Shown here piece after piece: positions 11,554 to 22,950 of a stretch of 64,000 nucleotides of DNA. Within the stretch, counting starts at the first letter, position 1, and every line of letters begins with the position of its first letter. The stretch is from Dryococelus australis (taxonomy: Eukaryota > Arthropoda > Insecta > Phasmatodea > Phasmatidae), in contig CM057003.1 of the NCBI GenBank assembly GCA_029891345.1, forward strand, positions 7,792,709-7,856,708, read 5' to 3'. Made by a program: the position numbers and the translations under genes. The notes under the pieces are model-generated. The model saw nothing but the letters and a program-made list of their open reading frames with translations, was not told the origin of the DNA and did no database searches.

Positions 11554-12549
11554 CAGTAACAATGCAACATTCGCCTAGAAAAAGAAAACTTTGTAAGTAC
11601 ACGATTCCAGAAGTATTTGCAGTAACAATGCAACATTCGCCTAGAAAAAGAAAACTTTGTAAGTACACGATTCCAGAAGTATTTGCAGTAACAATGCAAC
11701 ATTCGCCTAGAAAAAGAAAACTTTGTAAGTACACGATTCCAGAAGTATTTGCAGTAACAATGCAACATTCGCCTAGAAAAAGAAAACTTTGTAAGTACAC
11801 GATTCCAGAAGTATTTGCAGTAACAATGCAACATTCGCCTAGAAAAAGAAAACTTTGTAAGTACACGATTCCAGAAGTATTTGCAGTAACAATGCAACAT
11901 TCGCCTAGAAAAAGAAAACTTTGTAAGTACACGATTCCAGAAGTATTTGCAGTAACAATGCAACATTCGCCTAGAAAAAGAAAACTTTGTAAGTACACGA
12001 TTCCAGAAGTATTGTGCAGTAACAATGCAACATTCGCCTAGAAAAAGAAAACTTTGTAAGTACACGATTCCAGAAGTATTTGCAGTAACAATGCAACATT
12101 CGCCTAGAAAAAGAAAACTTTGTAAGTACACGATTCCAGAAGTATTTGCAGTAACAATGCAACATTCGCCTAGAAAAAGAAAACTTTGTAAGTACACGAT
12201 TCCAGAAGTATTTGCAGTAACAATGCAACATTCGCCTAGAAAAAGAAAACTTTGTAAGTACACGATTCCAGAAGTATTTGCAGTAACAATGCAACATTCG
12301 CCTAGAAAAAGAAAACTTTGTAAGTACACGATTCCAGAAGTATTTGCAGTAACAATGCAACATTCGCCTAGAAAAAGAAAACTTTGTAAGTACACGATTC
12401 CAGAAGTATTTGCAGTAACAATGCAACATTCGCCTAGAAAAAGAAAACTTTGTAAGTACACGATTCCAGAAGTATTTGCAGTAACAATGCAACATTCGCC
12501 TAGAAAAAGAAAACTTTGTAAGTACACGATTCCAGAAGTATTTGCAGTG
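11554..12549. repeat. 15-copy, 66-bp tandem array
   Basis: Each unit contains AACATTCGCCTAGAAAAAGA, then AACTTTGTAAGTACACG, then GAAGTATTTGCAG. Starts (ATG of CAATGCAACA) fall at 11562 and every 66 bases to 11958. One 67-base step follows, then 12025 to 12487, giving 7 plus 8 copies. I see no substitutions between copies; the only change is one extra base at the 12014-12016 junction. Because 66 is divisible by 3, one plus frame (22 codons per unit, with HSPRKRKLCKYTIPEVF) and two minus frames stay open through the array. The long ORFs are therefore a by-product of periodicity. Nothing shows it is translated. Confidence 0.97.
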
Positions 12550-13070
12550 AGCAATCTACGGTACATGAATACAGTTACAGTCGTCGAAGGCCTTTTTGCG
12601 CAGCCTCTTTTCAGTTATCTATTCAGCGGAAACACGCCACAAGGATAATGATACAAAAGAAAATTGAACAAATAAATGACGGGGGTGAAAGCAGCAGCGG
12701 TCGTGGTGGAGAGGTGGTTATAAATATTTAAAGGTTTGAGTCCTGTTGAACCGGATCACATTGTACACGATGCAGCGACGAAGATATGCATGGGTGTCAG
12801 TCCGAACCTTGTCTCGAGGTCTGACGTGACGCGTGAAACATCCTTTTCCTCTTCGATTCCCAATCCCCGCTACAGCTGTCTAGCTCGGAAATGGATCACA
12901 CCAGTCTGCGACAGGCGACAGCAGCGAGGGTTGCTCGAGGAAATGGGAGTGGCAGGGTAAAGAAACCTGGGAAGAAACAACAAAACCCTCCCCCACACCC
13001 TCCCTCAAATGCCCGCCGGTTACCTCCCCAGCCAACCAGGTCTTGCGAGTACGCTTCGTTTGACCGAGTA
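12550..13070. other. unassigned stretch right of the array
   Basis: Moderate GC and no recognisable gene. Overlapping short frames at 12736-13154 lack family motifs. Confidence 0.35.
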
Positions 13071-13322
13071 CCCGTCGTTTTGCCTAAAACGACTTTAGGC
13101 AAAATTATTTTCAGTGAAAACAACTTTAGGCAAAACGACATTTATGCAAAATGAATGTGGAAAACCACTTTTAGACAAAACGGCTTTAGGCCAAATGGCG
13201 TTTAACCATAACGACTTTGAGGGAAAATGAATGTGGAAAACCACTTTTAGACAAAGCGAATTTAGGGAAAATGAATGTGGAAAACCACCTTTAGGCAATA
13301 CGACTTCAGGCAAAACGACGGG
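13071..13322. mobile_element. TIR-bounded short-repeat element (AAAACGACTTTAGGC type)
   Basis: A perfect 14-bp inverted repeat, CCCGTCGTTTTGCC at 13071-13084 and GGCAAAACGACGGG at 13309-13322, bounds 252 bp. The inside is made almost wholly of degenerate AAAACGACTTTAGGC motifs. Three longer copies of AAAATGAATGTGGAAAACCA occur at about 13148, 13226 and 13268. Further stray motifs continue to about 13380. It resembles a MITE or satellite-seeding element; I do not know the family. Confidence 0.6.
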
Positions 13323-13389
13323 CTCACGTTTGGTCTATACCGACTCTAGATAATAAGACTTTAAGCAAAACGAATGATACGCAAATTTA

Positions 13390-13633
13390 CTGAGTGGAGA
13401 GAGTCGGGCGACTCTTAACAACTAGGTCTTGAAAGCCGATGAGGGTGAAGCGAGCTGAGAATAGAGCAGCGTAGGAATGAAATGGCGTGGAAAACGGGAA
13501 ATCCCCGAGAAAACCTGCCGACCAACGGCGACATCCTGCCCACCTCTCAGTGAGTAAACCTGGATGACCCGGCCGGTAATCCAACCGGGTTCTCCTTGGT
13601 GAGTGTGTAGTAATTTGACTACTACATAGCCGA
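13390..13633 (-). mobile_element. tRNA-derived SINE (family S1), minus strand
   Basis: Read on the minus strand, the head is a degenerate tRNA-like segment (GAACCCGGTTGG-type B box near 13585). The body TTTCTCGGGGATTTCCCGTTT follows, then the tail with ATCGGCTTTCAAGACCTAG and AGTCGCCCGACTC. SINEs of this kind are transcribed by Pol III and copied by a LINE reverse transcriptase. It is head-to-head with the next SINE, about 16 bases apart. Confidence 0.75.
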
Positions 13634-13649
13634 GACTTCTCCACTGGGA

Positions 13650-13912
13650 GGGGGCCGCCGTGGGTTAGCGGCTAGAGCGCCTGCCTTCCACCAAGGCGAA
13701 CCGGTATCGATTCCCGGCGGTGACGCTTTCGGATTTTCGCACTTGAGCATCGTGCCGGTCCATGCCGCTGGCTGGCGGGGCTTTCTCAGATATCTCTCGC
13801 TTCCCCTCCCCTTGCATTCCTGCACCGCTACACCTACACCTGGCTTCACCCTCATCGGCTCTCAAGACCTCTTTGTTATGAGTCGCCCAAATATCTCCTC
13901 TCCACTCCTCCA
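13650..13912 (+). mobile_element. tRNA-derived SINE (family S1), plus strand
   Basis: The tRNA-like head GGTTAGCGGCTAGAGCGCCT (A-box region) is followed by GGTATCGATTCCC (B box). The body ATCGTGCCGGTCCATGCCGC and the tail CATCGGCTCTCAAGACCT follow, ending GAGTCGCCCAAATATCTCC. The body matches the copies at 22045, 54004 and, reversed, 49578 and 54816. Confidence 0.85.
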
Positions 13913-16758
13913 CTGGAATAATAACTCTCTCCGAAATAATATTTATTTTAACTGCACATTTGACTGTGAACCACGACAATATAAATAATGATTAACGTTT
14001 GCCTGAACGACTTTTTCATTTCTGTTCGGAAAAAAAAAGTTTTCCTGGAGCGAGATTTATTTGGTTAAAATAATAATACTACCCTTTTGGAAAATATCAA
14101 GAATACATAGTATTATCATTCGTGATGAGTGAACAATTTTAGGGAATACGTCCTCGTCAGGGCAGAGCTGTAACCGGCCGAAAACAGGAAACGGTATTAA
14201 AAAGCGTTTGTTTGCGTGCGTGATAATTGCTGGATCGTACGAAATCTGATATTCGAGTTGTGACGTATTCCAACCGGATGTTATCTGTCATCGTCGGCGT
14301 GTGAGGTGCTTTTATTTCCCGTGTTATGGAGGTATAAGGCTCAATTCATAGCAATGGTGACAGGAATACGAATGAGTTTAATGACGAAAAAAAAAAATCC
14401 GGAACGAGTACGAAAGAAAAAAGTTCGCTGCGATAGTCGGTGGTACAGGGAAAGGAAAAAAAAGTAATAACTTGTACCTTTTCTCTGAAATGCATTATAA
14501 AAAGTCACGCAAACCAAAGTTGTTTTATAAGTGTCTGAATATCACGCAATGCGTAAGAAATGTTCAGCACTCACTGAAGATTATGAAATATTTTGGCGCT
14601 TGAAAGTTTTTCCTAGCTAGATGTACCAACCCCCTCAAGGTATAAATATAATTAACGTTTAATTATTTAGAGGTATTGGTGTGCTATTAACGCTAAGAGA
14701 TTTTTCAGTAATTCTATGCATCCTGCAGTTTACACATAATAAATGTGTTCATGAGAAAAAAGCTCTTCCAAAACTACTCAATTTTCATCTTTAAAGTTAC
14801 TGTTTGTGCTGAATGAATATATGCATATTCTAGACTTTTAACGCAGGTTTAAGTCATACAAAATATTTTTTTTTTTAATTATGCTTTGATCCAAACCACA
14901 TCGTTGTAATACGAATACAAAACTACGATGTTAATGAGCGCACCCCTTAAACTTACAATTCATCTGTTTCTAAGAATACTATCCACATACTCTTTGTCTA
15001 AAGACATTTATTTTTATTTTGAATGAAAATTGTTGTTTCGTAATTGAGTGATTTATAAACACTGCATTCTCTTAGCGTAATTTTTGTATCTCCTCGTCGA
15101 AATTTAAGGTTGTCGCCATCATTTAATTAATTTCACTTAATTAATCAGTAACAAAAACAGACTCTACAAGATCAACAATAATGAGCTACGCCCATAGTTA
15201 GAGGATTCAGATTACAAACAATGAGTTGCGCAGAAACTCTGGCTCTTTAACACGTTGAGGTCAGCAGACATTTACAAGGCAACCATTGCAGGAAGACTGT
15301 TTATATTGGTCTCTGTGTTCCCACTCACTACCGTCCTAGTGGCCAACATGACAATGGACTGTGCTCTACAACGTTCATTATTGGCTGACCATCAGTCACT
15401 AAGGCGCTAAGTTGATTTTGTCCCAATCAAAAGTCTTTATTTGTGTAATATGTTCTACATTCACAGCTGTCCTTTTGTGGAGATGAAAGAAAAACATATT
15501 TGTATTGAGGAAAGTTATTGTTACTGAGCTGTAGAGTTCTTCTAAGATCCTGCTGAACACAGACAGTACAACGACTGCATGAAAATTGTGGTTTTTCTTT
15601 ACAATGACAAAGAAATTATCTTATCATTTTTTCTCGAGCTACACTCGAGCGTAGTCTTTAAAGTGTTCATTGCTGGAAGCTAATTGGTGTTCATGTTATA
15701 TACGTCTCTGTTTTATCAGCCGGTTATACCCACGCCTGACATCCTCAATTTGAACCTGTAAATTTCCTTCTTTATGACAAGCAATATTATTTGCAATATC
15801 TGCGGAAACGAACACAAAGACGTTTCAAAACGTTGATAGTAAGATTACAAATTGAGTTTAAAAAAAACCGCAGAAAGAGGCACGAAGTTTTCTAAAGAAT
15901 ATTGCAAAATGGGATTTGCATGGAACGAGAATACTAAGCAAATTTTGGGGCATATACCTGAGATTGATAGCCCCCGTGAAAACATTTTCAGCCGAAGGAA
16001 GCAATCTCGGCAATTCGGAGATGAGCGCCGTAACGAGAGGTTTAATTCCAGAGCGGTTATTGAGTGTGTGTAGTTATCAATCTCCTCGCGGAGCGATCGT
16101 CTGCTGGGATCGTAGAGGAGATGGTTAGAGGGGTGCTCCAGACCCTCGGAAGGGCTCGCGACAAGGGGTTGGCATGGTGCCGAAGCCCTTCCCCATTTCC
16201 TCCCCCTCAGCCGCTTTATGTCTTATCTCCGGCACACATGCTTTGCTCACCAAGCCCAGCGCCCCAACTCCCCCATCAAACCCAAAGAAATTTCTCCATA
16301 CGAAACTGTCGTTAACTCCCCCTCCCTACCCTACAATTCTCCCTTACAGACATACACTCCTACCCCCAAAACTCCCCCGCGGGCTAAATGGCGTAGACTT
16401 CGCCACATCTAAATCTATTATAAAAAATTCGAGCAGCAGGATTGGCACGCGACCAAATGCGGGGAATCCACTTCAGATTTATAACTGGTCGTAAAGCGCG
16501 CCGGAGATGCGGTTGAGATGACAAATAGATTTCCTGGCATGAGTGGATACGTAATGACTTGCAGAGCGAAATTCTCAGAACTTGGGATGTTCCGTAATTA
16601 CGTTGGAAGGAGATCACGTTCTCATATGCTGTCGGCAAATAAGCATATCCCTTAAATATGCCTATCCCTACAGAAGATTAACATTAAGTACAGCTCGTAA
16701 GCGACAACAGTACAGATATGTTGTGTTTCAGGCTAGCATCAGCCAAACCTTTATACTA
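13913..16758. other. long unassigned stretch, no gene seen
   Basis: Mostly AT-rich with stops in all frames. The part 15850-16500 is less AT-rich and carries several overlapping short frames, including a C-rich run at 16180-16390, without family character. A conserved non-coding or old repeat origin cannot be judged from one sequence. Confidence 0.4.
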
Positions 16759-17394
16759 CATTGTAAAATATAATGGGAAAATTACCGGACAAGTATAAGG
16801 TAATATTCGCAAACTTGTAGGGGAAACACAGTTTTACTTACGGGTAAGGTAAAATTTCTGTACTCTGGAGTAAAATTCACGTACATGGTAGTGGAACATC
16901 CCATAAATGGATGAGAAAATTACCTTACGACGCGTGGATCTCTTCAGCGTTGTCTCAACAGCTTTGGGCGAACGGGCGGAAGAAACCATCTCTAACACGC
17001 TAATATTCAGTGATGCTGTCGTCGTGGTGTAATGTATAGCGCATCGGTCTTTCATGATAGAGGTCCGTGGTTCGCGCCCATCCACCAGCAAGTGTCGAGG
17101 ATTTTAGTGTTAAGGTTTCGGTTACTATTCGTCTCAAGATATATGTAATATATATGTTAACAGTACTAATACTCCGGGGTTATTGTTAAATATACATTTA
17201 TTATACAATACAGTTAATTTTCCTTTACATGTATGGGATTTTTTCAGGTACTTTCTCCTCACGATTAAGGAATAGTACTATACTTGTTATGTAAATTAAC
17301 TCTACATTTAAGAGGTAATTCTACCTTAAATGTAGCGGTGATTATAGTTTCCCTTACATGTAAAGGAATGTTACATCAATTTTTTTTTACAGTG
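16759..17394. mobile_element. CACTGT-ended non-autonomous element with internal tRNA-like module
   Basis: The left end CATTGTAAAATATAATGG and the right end TTTTTTTTTACAGTG form an imperfect inverted repeat. The interior is rich in TTACATGTAAGGG-like motifs in both orientations. A tRNA-like segment lies at 17023-17095, with GGTGTAATGTATAGCGCATC (A box) and CGTGGTTCGCGCCC (B box). No coding region is present. Terminal type and layout match 22951-23838. The superfamily is unknown to me. Confidence 0.5.
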
Positions 17395-17396
17395 CA

Positions 17397-17795
17397 TTAA
17401 CCATTTACGGATACCTCACACTTTTATGAAGCCCTGCTCAAGATCTACTTCCAAGATATTCCTCAGCCTCATCCAAACAAATCTTAACCAAGTCTAGAAA
17501 ATTTAACCAAAAGAACATCACACAGTACTCGTGCGTACTCATTGAATAATATTTTGCATTAGAACTATTTCTTACTAGGCATTACAAAACACATAAATTT
17601 CCTCACTATTCTTATTCATTCTAATCATAAATGAAATATTATAATAAAATTCCAATTCCACCAAAATCGAGATACTTTTACGAACACAAGTATAAGATTT
17701 TTGTGATACATGGCATATCTAGGAAACAAAACAAACAAGTCATACATGGGGTGATTGGTCAAAGGTTTGATTCAAAAAGTGCGGAGAAATAGCAA
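17397..17795. mobile_element. MITE family G, copy 1
   Basis: It begins CCATTTACGGATACCTCACA, contains GAAGCCCTGCTCAAGATCTA and ends near GGTTTGATTCAAAAAGTGCG. It aligns in order with 24407-24812 and, reversed, with 62100-62345. It abuts the preceding element directly. Confidence 0.6.
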
Positions 17796-17974
17796 AATTT
17801 TTTTTTTGCGGAAACAATCACGCGTTTATGTTACCCTGTCGAAGTTATTTGCTGTTTCTAGTAAGAACAGGTTTTCATGCTGCAGTAGCTTTATGTGCAA
17901 TCATTCAGGTACAATTATACATGTCGCCATTACAAGCATTTACGTTTCCATTACGAAATATGTTTACGGTATTC

Positions 17975-18140
17975 AGAGGAGCCGTGATGGTGTAGTGTTC
18001 AGGCTACTCGCATTCCGCCCAGGCGAACTAGATTCGATTCCCATCGTTTCATCCGGGCTTTGACGTGGCGATGTCTTACAACTCAGCCCCTTTCTGTATG
18101 TTCACAAAGTGTCACGAAATTTTGCTCTCAGGTCCGTGGC
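17975..18140 (+). mobile_element. SINE-like tRNA-derived head
   Basis: GTGATGGTGTAGTGTTCAGG resembles an A box and GATTCGATTCCC a B box, about 50 bases apart. The downstream body does not match family S1. It cannot fold as a full tRNA, so a SINE fragment is the likely origin. Confidence 0.5.
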
Positions 18141-20285
18141 AATTACTCATTGAGAATGAGTAGTACGTTTAATGGAAATGTACAATAGTATAGGTTGGTA
18201 CTTTGGCTTCATGCTTCACATACAAACGTATCGTTCTGACGTCATCAGGCCGTGGTGGGAGCCACACTGCGAAACTCCTTGTTTCTAGTGGTTTAGTATG
18301 CACAAGACCACTGTAGCGACAGAACGGCTCATCCGATCGAAGAAACTCTGTTGTCAGTTTGCGCGTAAAAAAAAAAAAACAACTAAAACATAACCAAGAA
18401 TCATTTCCTTTTACAGATTACAAACAAAAAAAAATAGTTAAAAAGTAAGAGTTAGGTGAAAAGTACACTATTGATATTAACAACATTATTAGTGCTCAAC
18501 AAGACAAATCAAATACTGTAAGGATGACTCAGCTACCTCAATCCATTCCGGAGTTATATGGAGAAGACTTTGACTACTGGACGCAGCAGAGAAATCCACC
18601 GCCTTTCATTTTATTTCAAAGTGCGTATTCACATCTACGGAACGTCTTCAGAAGGCAGTGGCCCACCCGTCGATCCATCAAAAGTTAAAGTTTGAGAAAT
18701 ATTTGCCGGATTGACGGATTGAAAAAAAAAAAAAAGTTTCCCTGCGATTGGTTGAAGACCACGTGACCGGCGAACGGTTGCGACAGATGGCTGTGAGTCC
18801 AGCTTCAGTATAACGTATAGATTATGAAATGTTGGATTATATTTATTATTGTTTTATTTTTTTTGCAGAATTGGCAATAGTATTATAAACTTTACTAACC
18901 ATCAAACCTGTAAGATTCCTAGTTTTTGTGACCACAATTCACGTTTGCATCTTACGATAGGAAGATAATGATTTGATCAACTATTATTTATTATTATATT
19001 ATTTTTTAATTGAACGAACTTAAATTTCGGCGGTTCATAACAAGATTTTCAAAAAATGTAGTTATATAAACTTTTGTAATGATAAAAGTTGGCAATACTC
19101 TTGAAATATTAAGGTTGTCTATTTGAGGTATAGACGAGGTAACTATTTCTTCTAAACGGATCAGTAGTCAACTGGCGAAGACTATACATTTCCCTCCCGT
19201 GTGGGTTGCGTGACCAGAGAAATATCTCGAATTAGCCACCTCAATTTTTTCCTCCTATGGCGAAGGAGAAATGTTCCGGTTTATGAAACGTGACGGGTAG
19301 AAGATTTAACCGCACAATATGCGCGGATCGTACTCGAGGATGGCAGGCAATAACAAGCTGGAAATATTTCGCCGAAGACCGAGAGATAAGGCGCGTTTAC
19401 CCTGCACCTCATTTCCTACAGCTAGCTCCGGGAGGTATTACGGAGCACAAGTAGGTTTTCGGTATAAGTTAATATCCATCCATAAACCTACTTTACGGTA
19501 ACGATACTTAAACGTTTATGCATCTGCCGGCGGAACGCGTATCGAAGTTTCCGAAGATGTTTTGGCGCAGAATATAATAAGCATTAAGTTATAACTTGCT
19601 TTCATGTTCTGACGAAACTAAGGAAATTAAAGCCGCTGTTAGCTAGTATATGAATTATGTCGAAATACTGCATTGAGTAAGTAGTTTCCCAGCCCCATGG
19701 CATTATATATTGCTTATTAACCACGCCGCTTAATCAAGTCCAACATTTAAGTACATAATAGCACAGCCTATCACATGAAGTATTATGTCGGAATAGCGTG
19801 TTTTCGCCCTTAATACCGCATTCAAAATTCGTGCGGTGCAATCACTATTAAGGTTCCGGAACGAAAACGTGGTGACATGCATGTGTTTACAATGTCTTTT
19901 TAATTTATTATTGGGCTATTATTTTCATTATATAAATACTGATGCATGAAATATGTAGGTATACTTTAAACGATTTCCAGGAATCGGCGTTACAATTACT
20001 TGTGTAAATGTTTCCAATATTTACTATATCGAAATTAATAAAAATTAAAGGTAGTGCAGCTTCTCGTTTTGAAAAATAAAACTGAACTGTTAAACACGCG
20101 GTCAATAAATGATCAGTTTTCAGACATTCGTGATTTAACATTCAAAATTTTATTATTGTAGTAAAATATGTTCAATAACACAACGGATATTAATTTTAAT
20201 GTGTTAAATCGCGATCCTCTATGAATCTCTATACTATTAGTCAAGAACGAAAGTTTACCGCGTCTAACACTTAACGCCCAAACGC
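18141..20285. other. unassigned stretch, no gene seen
   Basis: AT-rich with islands of higher GC (18230-18330 and 19190-19560). No family motif is found in any frame. Confidence 0.4.

Positions 20286-20334
<49 letters not shown>
20286..20334. repeat. (GA)n microsatellite
   Basis: About 24 GA units with one AA interruption. Confidence 0.97.
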
Positions 20335-20336
<2 letters not shown>

Positions 20337-20411
20337 TCGGCCTAGGGGGGATCGATAGTACCTCATGTTGAAAGGGGCGCGTTATGGTTGCCGACCCCAC
20401 TCACGTCAAAA

Positions 20412-20426
20412 GGGGGGGGGGGGGGG
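20412..20426. repeat. poly-G run (15)
   Basis: An uninterrupted G run, the longest in the window. It could form a G-quadruplex in principle and is prone to sequencing error. Confidence 0.95.
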
Positions 20427-20631
20427 CACAGTTTATACCCCAGGCTTAAGGGTCGTGTATACCATAAAAGTTGGGTGCGTGTGTTAACTATAATTATCGT
20501 ACGCAAGTTCATATACCCATTTGTCGCGTACCCTCAGGTCTTAAGTGCCAAGTGGCATGTCTTAAGTCTTATCTCCAAAGTCTTAAGTAGACTCGGAAGG
20601 TGCGAGCGAGCGAGTTAGGTGTGAGCGAACA

Positions 20632-20773
20632 CGTGCCGACATTCCCATACAACACCGTACCATAAATACAATATTCCCATTGCAACTGCAGGTCGAGATA
20701 AGCGTGCCGACATTCCCATACAACACCGTACCATAAATACAATATTCCCATTGCAACTGCAGGTCGAGATAAG
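20632..20773. repeat. perfect 71-bp tandem duplication
   Basis: CGTGCCGACATTCCCATACA through CAGGTCGAGATAAG occurs twice, back to back, without differences that I can see. 71 is not divisible by 3, and no gene covers it. Confidence 0.95.
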
Positions 20774-22044
20774 CGAGCAAGCAACACTGTACAATAACGA
20801 CTATTTCGTACGACCTATTACCTGACTCACCGACGGTGGCCTAGCACACGGGCCCTCCCCCTGGTTTTGTACTGTTCCCTACAAGACAGTTCGTATTTAT
20901 TATTTAGTTCCAATGAACGACAGGGTATAGACCACTGCCTGATAGATTCTGAAATCGTCGTTGGCTACTTTGTTTTGCTCTTATCAAATGGTATTGCAGG
21001 CACGAGGTTACATTTTGTAACAAATTAGAAAAATAACCATAACTATGGCTTGGTAACACTTGTAGAAATTATTGAGAAGCTCTTACATATGCTTTGTCGT
21101 GTTAAAATATTGATTTTTGTATGAGGGATCAGAGCTCTTTAAAAGGGTTTCCCACACAAAGCGGAAATTTTTCGTTGTTTGAAAGAGTAGTATAAATGCA
21201 AATATATCCTACAATTGTATAAAAAAAAAAAATCCTTATTCACAGTAATAAAAAAAAATGCTAGTCCCAACACTGCTGCAAAGCGAAGCTGACTAACTGA
21301 ACTATTTGAAAATTTTCATCACTCTAGAACTTAACTGCGTAATTATCAAAACAGCCTTATAATCTCAATTACGAAGGGATTGACGCAATGAAAATGTTTT
21401 TTAGAAGTAATTAATTGACTGTTTTCTTGGATTGAAGAAGGCATAACTGAAATGTGAAATTTGCCACTTACGGAATTTTGGAGCCACTACTAAAACTTTT
21501 AACAGCTAGTCATTCGATAACAAATAACGAGTTATAAAGTGCAGGGGCATTGTTTCAATCAGTTTTTAAACTATATTGAATTAAGACAATATTTTCCAGT
21601 AGTGTTCTCGAACAAATCATTTGTGTATTATGGCTCGGTTTTGTTTGAAAACTGAATTTTGTGAAGGATAAATCGAAATTAACTAAATAAATGTCTTACG
21701 TCATTGGGGAAAAGAAATTACGCTCTGCGCATAAGAAAGTGTATCGTTTCTGTGCTAAGGAATTGCGTGTGAAAGTAGACGAAGCATGTTTGTAGTCATA
21801 AAGTATCTTCAAGTGAACTACTTATTCGTTTTGGAAACCGGATTGAAGGAAATAAGCCACGAGTGGAGTTAGTTTGCCTCACAACATTTTGTACAACACT
21901 CCATATCCTGCAACTAAGTAAGTTAATAGTTATAAATTTGCAATAATGTGTAATAAGTCTCTGAGCTTAGGTACAACTTGCCTAGGTTAATTATTATGAC
22001 TCCATAAAAAAATTTGTTTTCAAAGTGTACTTGATGTGGAGTAG
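20774..22044. other. unassigned stretch, no gene seen
   Basis: AT-rich, with stops in all frames and no repeat family recognised. Confidence 0.4.
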
Positions 22045-22310
22045 GGGCCGCGGTGGTGCAGTGGTTAGACTACGCGCCTCCCACCAAAGCGAACCGGGTT
22101 CAATTTCGGGTGGGGTTGCTCCTGAATTTTCGCACGTGGGAATCGTGCCGGGCGATTCCGCTGGTCGGTGGATTTTCTCGGGGATCTCCCGTTTCCCCGC
22201 CCCTTCATTCCGGCGCTACTTTGTACATCATTTCACCCTCATCGACCCTCAAGACCTCGATTTTAATAGCTGCCCAAATCTTTTCGTTCACTCATTCATC
22301 ACTCACCTGG
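22045..22310 (+). mobile_element. tRNA-derived SINE (family S1), best-preserved copy
   Basis: The head GGTGGTGCAGTGGTTAGACT (A box) is followed by GGGTTCAATTTCGG (degenerate B box). The body AATCGTGCCGGGCGATTCCG and TTTTCTCGGGGATCTCCCGT follow, then the tail CTCAAGACCTCGATTTTAA and GCCCAAATCTTTTCG with TCACTCATTCATCACTCACC at the end. This copy defines the family order used to call the others. Confidence 0.88.
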
Positions 22311-22950
22311 TGTTGAAATGTAGTTCCCAGAAGGAAATATTGAGTCGTAAGAGGATGAAAGACTGTAATTGGATTTCCGAATGCCACCGTTTTAACCAGG
22401 ATGAGAAGGTGGGAGATTGGGGGGAGGGAGATGAATATAGTTTTGGAATTGTGACCCCTCGTCCTCCCGTATCCTGTGGACTGTAAGGGTGAATATCGCC
22501 GGTAAGCCGACACGAGCACATCTCCGGGTTGAGCAGCCATCCGGCCGAACGTAATTTCATGGGCAGTTTGTGCGGAACGGCGCCAGTGGGTCCACGATGG
22601 GTACCAAACATTACCCTCCACCCACCCCCTCCCTCGGTCACCAGATAGGGGGGAATATTCTGCAGTGGAACTGTAGTAGCCGGACGGGGAAATTAAGTTA
22701 GGGCTGTTTCCTCCCTCCATCCCCACAACCACGTATTCCCACTGCTTTCTGCTTGTTCTCCAGACAGGACACAATGAATCCCCCATCATTTTTTTTCTAT
22801 GGAACTTGGAGAAACTGTGGTTGACGTGTCGGGAATACGCGCATAAGCTTTTTCGGCATGACTGTGACATATGATTGGAGAACTGAAAATTTCGTGACTT
22901 CAGTAACCTGCAGGTTAGGTGCTATTATCTTATCTACAAATATACCGATA
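22311..22950. other. unassigned GC-richer stretch
   Basis: A 192-codon minus-strand frame spans 22292-22870 but runs into the SINE tail and shows no domain. A chance frame is more likely. Confidence 0.35.

Noticed and set aside
11554-12549. CRISPR-like regular repeats
   Set aside because: The repeats are contiguous without distinct spacers, and this is a eukaryotic sequence.
11336-12648. Long ORFs (159-341 codons) on both strands over the 66-bp array
   Set aside because: They exist because the unit length is divisible by three. There is no start context, no flanking coding sequence and no single preferred strand.
22292-22870. 192-codon minus-strand ORF
   Set aside because: It has no domain character and runs into the antisense of an S1 SINE tail. 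Probably a chance frame in GC-richer DNA.
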